Positions 50,809 through 59,371 of a stretch of 64,000 nucleotides of DNA are shown here, piece by piece. Position 1 is the first letter of the stretch. Each line of letters begins with the position of its first letter. The notes under the pieces were generated by a model. It was not told the DNA's origin and searched no databases. It saw only the letters and a program-made list of their open reading frames with translations. The position numbers were made by a program, and so were the translations under genes. The stretch comes from Flavobacterium anhuiense (GTDB lineage Bacteria; Bacteroidota; Bacteroidia; Flavobacteriales; Flavobacteriaceae): positions 248,001 through 312,000 of the forward strand of contig NZ_JUIV01000002.1 of assembly GCF_004151235.1 (NCBI RefSeq). The letters run 5' to 3'.

Positions 50809-52321
50809 AAAGTTTCTTAGGTTTGAATTTCTTTTACTCTTTGCCGTATTTATAATTGCCACTTGCGGACTTATTTATGAGTTGGTTGCAGGAACTTTGG
50901 CGAGTTATTTATTAGGCGATTCGGTAAAACAGTTTTCATTTATTATCGGCGTGTACCTGTTTTCTATGGGTATAGGCTCTTTTTTTTCGAAGTTTTTCAA
51001 TAAGAATCTGCTTAACACATTTGTAGAAATTGAAATTCTGGTCGGACTTATCGGAGGTTTGAGTTCAGTAATTTTGTTTCTGCTGTTTGAAAATGTGGGT
51101 TCTTTTCAATTCATTTTATATTTATTTGTTTTCGTAACCGGATTTTTGGTCGGATTGGAGATTCCGCTTTTAATGAATATTTTAAAAGATAGAGTCGAGT
51201 TTAAAGATTTGGTTTCGAATGTTTTTACCTTTGATTATATCGGAGCACTTTTGGCTTCGATACTATTCCCGTTGGTTTTAGTGCCAAAATTAGGAATTAT
51301 GGGAACTTCTCTTTTCTTCGGAATGATTAATGTGAGCATTGCTATTGCTTTATGCTTTTTATTAAAAAGAGAATTAAGGAAACCTTCTTTATTAAGAGCA
51401 AAAGCCGTTTTCTCTTTTGTATTATTATTGGTTGTTTTTATTTTTTCGAATGATATTCTCGCTTATTCGGAAGGGAAATTGTATGGAGAGAATATCATTT
51501 ATACCAATTCAACACCGTATCAGCGCATCGTTTTAACGCATAATAAGAGCGATTACAGGCTTTATTTGAATAACAACCTACAATTTAGTTCTGCAGATGA
51601 ATATCGTTATCACGAGGCTCTTGTGCATCCCGCGATGTCGATGGCTAAAAGCGTCAAAAACGTTTTGGTTTTGGGTGGTGGAGATGGTCTTGCGGTTCGC
51701 GAAATTCTGAAGTACAAAGATGTTGAGAAAGTGACTTTGGTAGATTTAGATGAAGGAATGACAAAACTTTTCAAAACCAATTCAGTATTGACGAATTTCA
51801 ATCAGAATTCTTTGAATAATCCTAAAGTTACTGTAATCAATACCGATGCTTATATTTGGGCGAAAAACAATAAAGAGAAATACGATGTGGCGATAATCGA
51901 TTTTCCAGATCCGTCCAATTATAGTTTAGGGAAATTGTATTCGCTAAATTTTTATCAAACCATAAAAACCATTTTACAACCAGATGCTGCGGTGGTTATA
52001 CAAACGACTTCACCATATTTTGCGCCTAAATCTTTTTGGTGTATTAATAAAACGGTCATGCAGGTTTTCCCACAGGTCGATGCATATCATGCGTATGTGC
52101 CGTCTTTTGGAGAATGGGGTTATACGATTGCCATAAACGGTTTTGGAACGACTTTTAATACCGTAAACCGAAAAGCAGACGGATTGAAATTTTACAATTA
52201 TCAATTCGATCGATTCAATTATTTTACAAACGATATGATTTCCAATGAAATTGAAATCAATCGTTTAGATAACCAGATTTTAGTACGCTATTTTGATGAA
52301 GAGTGGGGAAAACTGCAATAA
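50801..52321 (+). CDS. Membrane-fused aminopropyltransferase (spermidine-synthase-like)
   Basis: 506 residues from the ATG at 50801; an in-frame GTG at 50789 is possible. The N-terminal half has about seven helices (about 10-205), and the C-terminal half (about 220-506) is a spermidine-synthase-type fold: VLVLGGGDGLAVREIL (about 285-300), VDLDEGM, and the catalytic DFPDPSNYSLGKLYS (about 365-380). It should transfer an aminopropyl group from decarboxylated AdoMet, which the first gene of the operon provides. The membrane half suggests an acceptor at the membrane, or export of the product. Overlaps genes on both sides. Confidence 0.85.
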   Translation: MGKKFLRFEFLLLFAVFIIATCGLIYELVAGTLASYLLGDSVKQFSFIIGVYLFSMGIGSFFSKFFNKNLLNTFVEIEILVGLIGGLSSVILFLLFENVGSFQFILYLFVFVTGFLVGLEIPLLMNILKDRVEFKDLVSNVFTFDYIGALLASILFPLVLVPKLGIMGTSLFFGMINVSIAIALCFLLKRELRKPSLLRAKAVFSFVLLLVVFIFSNDILAYSEGKLYGENIIYTNSTPYQRIVLTHNKSDYRLYLNNNLQFSSADEYRYHEALVHPAMSMAKSVKNVLVLGGGDGLAVREILKYKDVEKVTLVDLDEGMTKLFKTNSVLTNFNQNSLNNPKVTVINTDAYIWAKNNKEKYDVAIIDFPDPSNYSLGKLYSLNFYQTIKTILQPDAAVVIQTTSPYFAPKSFWCINKTVMQVFPQVDAYHAYVPSFGEWGYTIAINGFGTTFNTVNRKADGLKFYNYQFDRFNYFTNDMISNEIEINRLDNQILVRYFDEEWGKLQ

Positions 52322-53924
52322 ATCCAGAAGGAGTTTTATAAAAGTAGTTGGAGCGGCTTTAATTGCGGTTCCGTTTCTGCAGTTTTGTTCAGATAAAATT
52401 GCGGTACTGATGATTCGTTTATCGGGCACTAAGCACTTGCTTGGACATCGTTTATGGATTAAGGATTTTCCTAAACCGACGAAACAGATCCAGATTCCGT
52501 ATTTAATTGTTGGCGGAGGAATTTCTGGTTTAAGTGCGGCACGCCAGTTTCATAAAAAAGGAATTTCAGATTTTTTGATAGTGGAATTAGAAAATCATTT
52601 GGGAGGGAATTCTTCAAACGGAGAAAATAAATACTCCAAATATCCTTTGGGCGCGCATTATTTGCCATTGCCAAATTTTCAGGATAAAGAACTGCTTCAT
52701 TTTTTAGAAGAAGAAAAAATAATTTTAGGTTACAACGAAAAAGGATTTCCTGTTTTTGATGAATTACAATTGACTTTTGCGCCAGACGAACGTTTGTTCT
52801 ATAAAAATAACTGGCAGGAAGGTGTAGTTCCAAAAGAAGGAAATTTGATTTCAGATGATTTAGAGTTTGACAAATTCTTCAAAAAAATGGATGCGTTTAG
52901 AATCGCCAAAGGCGAAGATCAAAAGTATCTGTTTGATATTCCGCTTTATCTTTCTTCGTCTGATATTGAAACAAGAGCTTTAGATAAAATCACGATGAAA
53001 AAGTGGTTCAAAAACAATCAATTTTCTTCTGAACCTTTGTTTAATTATATCGATTATTGTTGTAAAGACGATTTCGGTTTAGGAATTGACTACGTTTCGG
53101 CTTGGGCTGGAATTCATTATTTTGCTGGAAGAAAACAAGATTCGACACCCGAAAAACACGACAGCGTTTTAACGTGGCCAGAAGGAAATTCGCGTTTAGC
53201 CAATCATTTAAAAAAATATACTACAGATAAGACGCTGAAAAATCATTTGGTTTACGAAGTTAAAGTCGAAAAGAATAAAGTAATCGCAAAAGCCTTTGAT
53301 GATGTCAATAAAACGTCGGTTGAAATTATTGCCGATAAAGTGATTATGAGTTCTCCGCAGTTTGTAAATCAATATTTGATTGAAGACCGAAAAGCGTTTA
53401 CCAAAGATTTCCATTACACACCTTGGCTTTTGGCAACTTTAGTCGTTAATGATTTAACGGATAATTTTAGTTTTCCGCTTTCTTGGGATAATGTAATTTA
53501 TGATGCGAAAGGTTTAGGATATGTTTACGATCAGCATCAGACTGTGAATCAGGTTCAGGACAAAAAAGTGATTACGTATTATTATAGTTTTTCGTCTGCC
53601 GATTTAAAGAAAACCAGAAAAGAGCTTTATAAAAAAGATAAAGAATATTGGAAGCACTTTGTTTTGAATGACTTAAAAGTAGCGCATCCAGATATTGAAG
53701 AATATACAGAAGACATTGAAGTTTTTCTTTTAGGTCACGGAATGATTTCGCCTGCGCCGGGATTTATTTTCGGAGAATCAAAAAGACAGGCTAAACAAAA
53801 TATTGAAAAGAAGATCTATTTTGCACACAGCGATTTATCTGGAATTTCGATTTTTGAAGAAGCTTTTCATCAAGGAATTAATGTTGTAAATGAAATTGTA
53901 GATGGAGCAACCTTGGATTCATAA
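52296..53924 (+). CDS. Tat-exported FAD-dependent amine-oxidase-like protein
   Basis: 542 residues from the ATG at 52296, 26 bases inside the previous gene. The N terminus has a twin-arginine signal, KSRRSFIKVVGAALIAVPF, then FCSD, where the cysteine could be lipidated. After it comes an FAD-binding Rossmann motif, IVGGGISGLSAARQF (about residues 70-84), with the acidic end VELENHLGGNS, and a C-terminal FAD-contact segment (YFAHSDLSGISIFEEAFHQG). General fold as in flavin amine oxidases and protoporphyrinogen oxidase-like enzymes. Tat export implies folding with FAD in the cytosol and work outside. The substrate may be the aminopropylated product of the operon. Confidence 0.8.
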   Translation: MKSGENCNKSRRSFIKVVGAALIAVPFLQFCSDKIAVLMIRLSGTKHLLGHRLWIKDFPKPTKQIQIPYLIVGGGISGLSAARQFHKKGISDFLIVELENHLGGNSSNGENKYSKYPLGAHYLPLPNFQDKELLHFLEEEKIILGYNEKGFPVFDELQLTFAPDERLFYKNNWQEGVVPKEGNLISDDLEFDKFFKKMDAFRIAKGEDQKYLFDIPLYLSSSDIETRALDKITMKKWFKNNQFSSEPLFNYIDYCCKDDFGLGIDYVSAWAGIHYFAGRKQDSTPEKHDSVLTWPEGNSRLANHLKKYTTDKTLKNHLVYEVKVEKNKVIAKAFDDVNKTSVEIIADKVIMSSPQFVNQYLIEDRKAFTKDFHYTPWLLATLVVNDLTDNFSFPLSWDNVIYDAKGLGYVYDQHQTVNQVQDKKVITYYYSFSSADLKKTRKELYKKDKEYWKHFVLNDLKVAHPDIEEYTEDIEVFLLGHGMISPAPGFIFGESKRQAKQNIEKKIYFAHSDLSGISIFEEAFHQGINVVNEIVDGATLDS

Positions 53925-54921
53925 AGCCAAAACTGATTTAGCTTTTATAATTGGTCCGTCATTTTTTGTCTTGGCGATCATCTTTATTTTTCAGGATTAT
54001 ATTGTCCAGATTGAAGAAAATTATTCTTTTTACACTTGGCTTTTCCTTATTGTTTTTATTGATGTGGCGCATGTTTATGCGACATTATTCAAAACTTATT
54101 TTGTTGCTGATGAGTTTCAAAAGCAAAAAAGAAGATTGATTCTATTGCCTCTTTTTTGTTTCGTAACCGGAATTGTGCTTTTCTCTTTCGGCAGTTTAGT
54201 TTTTTGGTCGTTTCTGGCTTATGTGGCTGTTTTTCATTTCATCAGACAGCAATATGGCTTTATGAGATTGTATGCGAGAAAAGAAACGAAGACCAAAATT
54301 TCGGTTTGGATTGATAATCTTACGATTTATGCTTCAACGGGATATCCAATGCTGTATTGGTTTTTTTCGTCAAAGCGAAAGTTCAATTGGTTTGTAGAAA
54401 ATGAATTTTTTAGGTTTGAAAACCAAAGAATTCTCGAAATCCTGTTTTGGGTTTATATTGGAATTTTGATTTTTTATATCGTTTACACAGCTGTAAAATC
54501 TATCCAGAATCGATTTTTTAATATTCCAAAAAATAGTATTATTCTGGGAACAGCTTTGTCGTGGTATTTCGGAATTGTCTATTTTAATGACGATTTGATT
54601 TTTACTTTATTGAATGTCGTTTCACATGGAATCCCATATATGGCTTTGGTTTATTTTAAAGAAATTGACGGAAAATCGGAAACAGAATTAGGGCGTTTGT
54701 CTTTCTTAAAACAATACAAAGGACTTTTAATTTACATTGGAATTTTGCTTTTAATTGCCTTTTCAGAAGAATTTCTCTGGGAGCTTTTTGTTTGGAATGA
54801 GAATATTAACATCACAAATTTTGATTTTTCGAGCTGGCAGATTTTGCTAGTTCCTTTATTGACGGTGCCACAGTTTACGCATTATTTATTGGATGGTTTT
54901 ATTTGGAAGTCTAAAAAGTAA
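53902..54921 (+). CDS. Multi-pass membrane protein with histidine motifs, unknown function
   Basis: 339 residues with about eight predicted helices. Histidines fall at helix ends in conserved-looking words: DVAHVYATLFKTYF (about 53-66), VFHFIRQQYGFMRLYARK (about 112-129), VVSHGIPYMALVYF (about 242-255) and VPQFTHYLLDGFIWK (about 322-336). This resembles the spread histidine pattern of membrane di-metal enzymes such as desaturases and hydroxylases, but I cannot assign a family. It overlaps the flavoprotein gene by 23 bases, so it is the last gene of the operon. Confidence 0.7.
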   Translation: MEQPWIHKAKTDLAFIIGPSFFVLAIIFIFQDYIVQIEENYSFYTWLFLIVFIDVAHVYATLFKTYFVADEFQKQKRRLILLPLFCFVTGIVLFSFGSLVFWSFLAYVAVFHFIRQQYGFMRLYARKETKTKISVWIDNLTIYASTGYPMLYWFFSSKRKFNWFVENEFFRFENQRILEILFWVYIGILIFYIVYTAVKSIQNRFFNIPKNSIILGTALSWYFGIVYFNDDLIFTLLNVVSHGIPYMALVYFKEIDGKSETELGRLSFLKQYKGLLIYIGILLLIAFSEEFLWELFVWNENINITNFDFSSWQILLVPLLTVPQFTHYLLDGFIWKSKK

Positions 54922-54958
54922 ATATCTTTCGTCCTTTTGAAAAATGAAAGTTCTAATC

Positions 54959-55028
54959 TAGCCCCGATAGGAACGATATCCTTTTGTTCTGGGGTTCAGA
55001 ACAAAAGATATAGTGAATAGCGGGACTA
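54959..55028. repeat. 70-base hairpin element (TAGCCCCGATAG ... TAGCGGGACTA)
   Basis: Outer arms TAGCCCCG and CGGGACTA, inner stem TATCC-TTTTGTTCT / AGAACAAAA-GATA (54977-54990 / 54998-55010) with one bulged base. The structure and the GATATCCTTTTGTTCT word are of the intergenic element type that I recall as frequent in Flavobacterium. It lies past the stop of the operon and may act as its terminator. Confidence 0.75.
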
Positions 55029-55075
55029 AACGTGTTTTTGAAAATGACTTTTTCTGCTTCTAAAAATTGAAAAAA

Positions 55076-55831
55076 CTAATTCTGCAAAGCTGTTTTTATC
55101 TTCGGCATCATTCTGTCCACAAACATTTTATAAGCAGCTTCAGAAGGATGTAAGCCATCTGAAGCGACAAGATTTGGATTGCTTAATCCCATACGTGTAA
55201 TATCTGTAATGGATACAAAAGCGACTTGATTATTTGTACAATAATTTTCTGCAAATGTATTGTATTGATCTATTTCTAATGAAATCGTACTGCTTTGATT
55301 TCCTGCAAGAGCTTGCCCGTATGGAGTATATGCATAGTCGGGAATAGAAATAACTACAACATTTTTTCGGTCGCCTTTGGCTAGCATAATAGCTTTATTG
55401 ACTAGTTCTGGAAATTCTTTTTCGTAAACTGAAAAGTTTCTATGCTGATATTGATTGTTTACGCCAATTAAAAGTGTTACCAAATCATAATTGGATTCTG
55501 GATTTTGAGAATTAATTGCCGAAATTAAATTGGATGTCGTCCAGCCTGTTGTAGCAATTATTTTAAGCGAAATGCTACTAGAGTACATTGCAGTTAAACT
55601 TGTCTTTAATTGCTCTGGAAAACGGCATGTAGCGCATACACTTTGGCCAATGGTATAACTATCGCCTAAGGCTAAATAATTTACGGAACTTGGAATTGGC
55701 GGTTGAGGCGTTGTTGGAGGGTTTACAACGGGTGGAGTAGTGGTAATAGGAGTTGAGGTTTCATCTGAACTGCAGCTAAGAAGAAATACTGAAAGAATAA
55801 CGATAACTATTTGTTTAAAATGCGGTTTCAT
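55076..55831 (-). CDS. SGNH/GDSL hydrolase lipoprotein
   Basis: 251 residues: lipoprotein signal (VILSVFLLSC, cysteine at residue 20), a Thr/Pro-rich linker (28-50), and an SGNH hydrolase domain. Block I YLALGDSYTIGQ holds the nucleophile serine, block III is LLIGVNNQYQ, and block V SDGLHPSEAAYKMF has the Asp-His pair. Expected esterase or lipase activity at the cell envelope; substrate unknown. Monocistronic as far as visible. Confidence 0.9.
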   Translation of the reverse strand: MKPHFKQIVIVILSVFLLSCSSDETSTPITTTPPVVNPPTTPQPPIPSSVNYLALGDSYTIGQSVCATCRFPEQLKTSLTAMYSSSISLKIIATTGWTTSNLISAINSQNPESNYDLVTLLIGVNNQYQHRNFSVYEKEFPELVNKAIMLAKGDRKNVVVISIPDYAYTPYGQALAGNQSSTISLEIDQYNTFAENYCTNNQVAFVSITDITRMGLSNPNLVASDGLHPSEAAYKMFVDRMMPKIKTALQN

Positions 55832-55887
55832 AATTTGTTTAAATTAGATTGGGTCGTTTTAAACAAATAGTTACGTTAAATAGCTGG

Positions 55888-56316
55888 TTACGGTTTTGTA
55901 GCTTCGCTGTAAATATTTCTTTCCATGACGATGTTTAATCTTGTGAGCATTTCGGCGATATTAAAACCTTCTTTTTTGTAGTAAGCTTGTACAGCTTCTT
56001 TGGCGCTTTTCAAGACCGTTTCATTTTCCCAAACAGCAATTGTTATATAAATTAAATTCCCGTTTTCGTCAATACGTTCGTATGCGTTGTCATTTACAAA
56101 GCCGTTTAAGTGTTTTATGAGGTTTCGGTTGATGTTTACTCGTTCTAAAAATTCTTGTTTTGATTTTTCGGGAACGATAAATTTATCGATAAAAATTTGT
56201 TGCATGGTTTCTGATTTTTTAGGTTCAATTTCTGAATTGATTGTTGTTGATTGAGCATTTGTTCTATAGCTGAATAATGTCAAAAAGACAATTCCGATTA
56301 AAAGATTTGTTTTCAT
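55888..56316 (-). CDS. Secreted antibiotic-biosynthesis-monooxygenase-fold protein
   Basis: 142 residues from the ATG at 56316 (MKTNLLIGIVFLTLFSYRTNA, a signal peptide); the longer frame would overlap the AraC gene end. The mature part (about 40-125) has the dimeric alpha-beta barrel pattern: QQIFIDKFIVPEKSKQEFLERV, then YITIAVWENETVLKSAKEAV. Members are often small oxygenases or degradative enzymes; a secretion signal is unusual for the group. Follows the AraC gene by 67 bases. Confidence 0.75.
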   Translation of the reverse strand: MKTNLLIGIVFLTLFSYRTNAQSTTINSEIEPKKSETMQQIFIDKFIVPEKSKQEFLERVNINRNLIKHLNGFVNDNAYERIDENGNLIYITIAVWENETVLKSAKEAVQAYYKKEGFNIAEMLTRLNIVMERNIYSEATKP

Positions 56317-56383
56317 AGTTCCTGTTTTTATTGATGTAAAATTCAGAATTGCGAAAAGGGAATCATTGTAAAAAATCATTGAT

Positions 56384-57157
56384 TTACCAAAAAGAAGGAA
56401 AGTTGAAAAATTCTGTTGGAGTTTGTCCTGTAAATAATTTGAAATCTTTATTAAAATGAGGCTGGTCAAAATATCCGGCATCAATAGCCAGATCGATAAG
56501 GTTTTGATTTTTTTGTTTGTAATCGATAATTGATTTTATGCGAACAACATAGCAAAATTGTTTTGGAGAAGATCCAATTGTTTTTCGGAACTTTTTCTCA
56601 AATGCGTCTTGACTGATAAGAAGTGCATCGGCAAGTTCTTTTATTTTAATGACGCCTTTTTTAGATTGTATGATAGTAATAGCTGCAGAGATTAAATTGT
56701 CGGGTTTGTAATTGTGCAACCTTGATAAAAGAAACTGCTCTATAACCGCAATTTTTTGATTGTTGGTTTTTGCTTCTGCTAAAAGTTCTTCGATAACGGC
56801 GATTTTTTGCTGTGGAATAAAGTTATCGAGCGAAACACTTTCTTCGAATAATTCATGAAGCGGTTCTTTAAAAAAAGCTTTAGCTCCAGCTTCTTTAAAC
56901 TGAACGACAAGAGTTGCCGTATCTTTTGCATAATTAATTAATCGTACTGATTTGCGAATACCCGAAATTGTTGAAATGGGTAGTTTATTTTTCTGATTTT
57001 CTTTAATATAATTAACATCGCCTTTGCAGCGAAAAGCAATTGCTAGAGAAGTGCTGGGCAAAACCCTGTTTATCAATTCGTCTTCGCTTTCGATAATTCT
57101 GTAAGTCTTAATAAAAGGCCTTAACTGTTCTGTTGGAATGAAATCGATAATATTCAT
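56384..57157 (-). CDS. AraC family transcriptional regulator
   Basis: 257 residues: N-terminal domain (about 1-120) of the DUF6597 type (IDFIPTEQLRPFIKTYRIIE) and a C-terminal pair of HTH motifs (about 155-250), with IKELADALLISQDAFEKKFRK as first helix set and AGYFDQPHFNKDFKLFTGQTP as second. It probably controls the neighbouring secreted protein gene (55888-56316) on the same strand. A promoter -7 box lies 29 bases upstream. Confidence 0.9.
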   Translation of the reverse strand: MNIIDFIPTEQLRPFIKTYRIIESEDELINRVLPSTSLAIAFRCKGDVNYIKENQKNKLPISTISGIRKSVRLINYAKDTATLVVQFKEAGAKAFFKEPLHELFEESVSLDNFIPQQKIAVIEELLAEAKTNNQKIAVIEQFLLSRLHNYKPDNLISAAITIIQSKKGVIKIKELADALLISQDAFEKKFRKTIGSSPKQFCYVVRIKSIIDYKQKNQNLIDLAIDAGYFDQPHFNKDFKLFTGQTPTEFFNFPSFW

Positions 57158-57185
57158 TTGAAAGTGTTTTCAACAGTTTGAATCT

Positions 57186-57193
57186 CAAAGGTA
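57186..57193 (-). promoter_or_regulatory. -7 element of the AraC gene
   Basis: TACCTTTG on the minus strand, a perfect TAnnTTTG. Confidence 0.45.
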
Positions 57194-57202
57194 TGAAAAA
57201 AC

Positions 57203-57253
57203 AAAATTCCAATAACTTATCTGTCATTAAACAGTTTCGGTTATTGGAATTTT
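57203..57253 (-). terminator. Rho-independent terminator of the DUF3050 gene
   Basis: 14-bp stem AAAATTCCAATAAC / GTTATTGGAATTTT with a 23-base loop, T-rich on the minus-strand exit side. Confidence 0.65.
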
Positions 57254-57290
57254 TTAAGAAATAAGTTATGTTACATAACTTATAGTAATT

Positions 57291-58073
57291 TTAAACCATT
57301 TCGGCTTTCATCAAAATTTCTTCCTCGATAGCATTCCAAAGTCCGATGCGTTTTTCTAGAGCAAGAATCGAAACTTCTTCAACTTCTTTCCATTTTTGAG
57401 AATCGTTTTCACATAATTCTGTAATCATAGTCATTGCCATTGGACCATGTTCATCAGCATCCAATTCGATATGTCTTTCAAAATAGTATAGTAATTTTGC
57501 TAAATCGGTTTCCGGAAGGTTTTTCTGGAAGTTTTTCAAAATTTCAGTAAACATACTCGGAATCAAATCTTCTCTTCCAAAAGTAAATGCTGCTGCAATT
57601 TCGTGTGGTTTTCCTTCTTCGATAACTCTAAAAGTAAAATCTAAAAAGGCTTTTACATTGGGATGCAGTGAGCTTTGTTTGATTGCTACGAATATATTAT
57701 GAAGAGAGGTCACCTCTGATAAGAATTTTAAAACTCCTGTTGTATCTGCGCCACAGTCTTCCATAGCTTCAAGATACATTTCGTAGTGGCTTTGTCTTCT
57801 TCCATCAATACTTAAATCGCTCTCTTCTGCAAGAACAATTTCATTAATCAAATAACGTGTTTCTGGATTTTTGGTAGCAAACCAAGGTGTTGTTGTACAA
57901 GTAAGTTTGGCCTGTAAGGCTTTTAAAAGTGACATAAAATCCCAAACAGCAAAAACGTGAGTTTCTAGAAAGCTATGAAGATCATTTATATTTTGAATCT
58001 TATTGTATAAAGAGTGGTTTAATAGTTGGTCTTTTTGAGGTTGAATGCTTTTGTTTATCGTTTCGATATTCAT
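57291..58073 (-). CDS. DUF3050 protein (heme-oxygenase-like fold)
   Basis: 260 residues, soluble, all helical. Characteristic words are THVFAVWDFMSLLKALQ (about 38-54), LINEIVLAEESD (about 75-86), YFERHIELDADEHG (about 209-222). Their spaced His and Glu residues fit a di-metal site as in heme-oxygenase-like oxidases. DUF3050 proteins have no firmly assigned role that I know. Monocistronic with its own -7 box and terminator. Confidence 0.82.
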   Translation of the reverse strand: MNIETINKSIQPQKDQLLNHSLYNKIQNINDLHSFLETHVFAVWDFMSLLKALQAKLTCTTTPWFATKNPETRYLINEIVLAEESDLSIDGRRQSHYEMYLEAMEDCGADTTGVLKFLSEVTSLHNIFVAIKQSSLHPNVKAFLDFTFRVIEEGKPHEIAAAFTFGREDLIPSMFTEILKNFQKNLPETDLAKLLYYFERHIELDADEHGPMAMTMITELCENDSQKWKEVEEVSILALEKRIGLWNAIEEEILMKAEMV

Positions 58074-58092
58074 TTTTGAAAAAATTTTGATG

Positions 58093-58100
58093 CAAAGATA
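58093..58100 (-). promoter_or_regulatory. -7 element of the DUF3050 gene
   Basis: TATCTTTG on the minus strand, 20 bases before the ATG, abutting the terminator of the next gene at 58101. Confidence 0.5.
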
Positions 58101-58129
58101 AAAAGCTTCTCCGTCAAGAAGAAGCTTTT
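58101..58129 (-). terminator. Rho-independent terminator of the acyl-CoA dehydrogenase gene
   Basis: 10-bp stem AAAAGCTTCT / AGAAGCTTTT, 9-base loop, T5 on the minus-strand exit. Confidence 0.75.
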
Positions 58130-58164
58130 CGTATTGATTTTATGTATATTTTAATAATTGTAGA

Positions 58165-59343
58165 TTATTTAAATGCTGGAATTCCAGTCACATCCATTCC
58201 TGTTATAAGCAAATGTATGTCGTGAGTACCTTCGTAAGTAATAACACTTTCAAGGTTCATCATGTGACGCATAATTGAGTATTCGCCAGTAATTCCCATA
58301 CCTCCGAGCATTTGTCTTGCTTCTCTGGCGATGTTGATTGCCATGTTTACATTGTTGCGTTTTGCCATCGAAATTTGAGCAGAAGTTGCTCTGCCTTCGT
58401 TTCTTAAAACTCCTAAACGCCAAGTTAATAATTGTGCTTTTGTGATTTCTGTAATCATTTCTGCCAGTTTTTTCTGTTGCAATTGAGTTCCTCCAATTGG
58501 TTTTCCGAACTGAATTCTTTCTTTTGAATATCTTAAAGCTGTATCATAACAATCCATTGCAGCTCCAATTGCTCCCCATGCGATTCCGTAACGCGCAGAA
58601 TCTAAACAGCCAAGAGGGGCGCCAAGACCAGATTTATTTGGTAGCAGATTTTCTTTTGGAACTTTTACATTATCAAAAATTAATTCTCCAGTCGCAGAAG
58701 CACGTAATGACCATTTATTATGCGTTTCTGGCGTTGTAAAACCTTCCATTCCACGTTCTACAATTAAACCATGAATTCGTCCTTCTTCATTTTTAGCCCA
58801 AACAACCGCAATATCAGCAAAAGGGGCGTTAGAAATCCACATTTTAGCACCATTTAAAAGATAATGATCTCCCATATCTTTAAAATTAGTGATCATGCTT
58901 CCAGGATCAGAGCCATGGTCTGGTTCTGTCAAACCGAAACATCCAATGTATTCTCCTGTAGCTAGTTTTGGCAGGTATTTCATTCTTTGTTCTTCGTTTC
59001 CATATTTCCAAATAGGATACATTACTAGAGAAGATTGAACAGATGAGGTAGATCTTACACCAGAATCGCCTCTTTCTATTTCCTGCATAATTAAACCATA
59101 AGAAATTTGGTCTAATCCTGCTCCGCCATATTCTACAGGAATATATGGTCCGAAACCGCCAATTTCTCCAAGACCTTTAATAATTTGTTTAGGAAATTCC
59201 GCTTTTTGAGCATATTCTTCTATAATAGGAGAAACTTCTTTTTTTACCCATGCACGAGCAGATTCACGAACCAATTTATGTTCGTCTGATAATAAATCAT
59301 CTAGGTTAAAATAATCTGGAGATTGAAATAGGTCTGGTTTCAT
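58165..59343 (-). CDS. Acyl-CoA dehydrogenase (glutaryl-CoA dehydrogenase-like)
   Basis: 392 residues from the ATG at 59343 (MKPDLFQSPDYFNLDDLLSD); the in-frame start at 59376 is less likely. FAD-dependent acyl-CoA dehydrogenase with the FAD words CFGLTEPDHGSDPGSM and WISNAPFADIAVVWA, and the catalytic glutamate in VITYEGTHDIH near residue 370. The start and the MGITGEYSIMRHMMNLESV segment resemble the glutaryl-CoA dehydrogenase branch used in lysine and tryptophan breakdown. No pathway genes adjoin it, so substrate is by resemblance only. Confidence 0.88.
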   Translation of the reverse strand: MKPDLFQSPDYFNLDDLLSDEHKLVRESARAWVKKEVSPIIEEYAQKAEFPKQIIKGLGEIGGFGPYIPVEYGGAGLDQISYGLIMQEIERGDSGVRSTSSVQSSLVMYPIWKYGNEEQRMKYLPKLATGEYIGCFGLTEPDHGSDPGSMITNFKDMGDHYLLNGAKMWISNAPFADIAVVWAKNEEGRIHGLIVERGMEGFTTPETHNKWSLRASATGELIFDNVKVPKENLLPNKSGLGAPLGCLDSARYGIAWGAIGAAMDCYDTALRYSKERIQFGKPIGGTQLQQKKLAEMITEITKAQLLTWRLGVLRNEGRATSAQISMAKRNNVNMAINIAREARQMLGGMGITGEYSIMRHMMNLESVITYEGTHDIHLLITGMDVTGIPAFK

Positions 59344-59363
59344 TTTTTTAATTTTTAGCAAAA

Positions 59364-59371
59364 CAAATTTA
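59364..59371 (-). promoter_or_regulatory. -7 element of the acyl-CoA dehydrogenase gene
   Basis: TAAATTTG on the minus strand, 21 bases before the ATG; TTTG at 59394-59397 with a 22-base gap. Confidence 0.5.
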
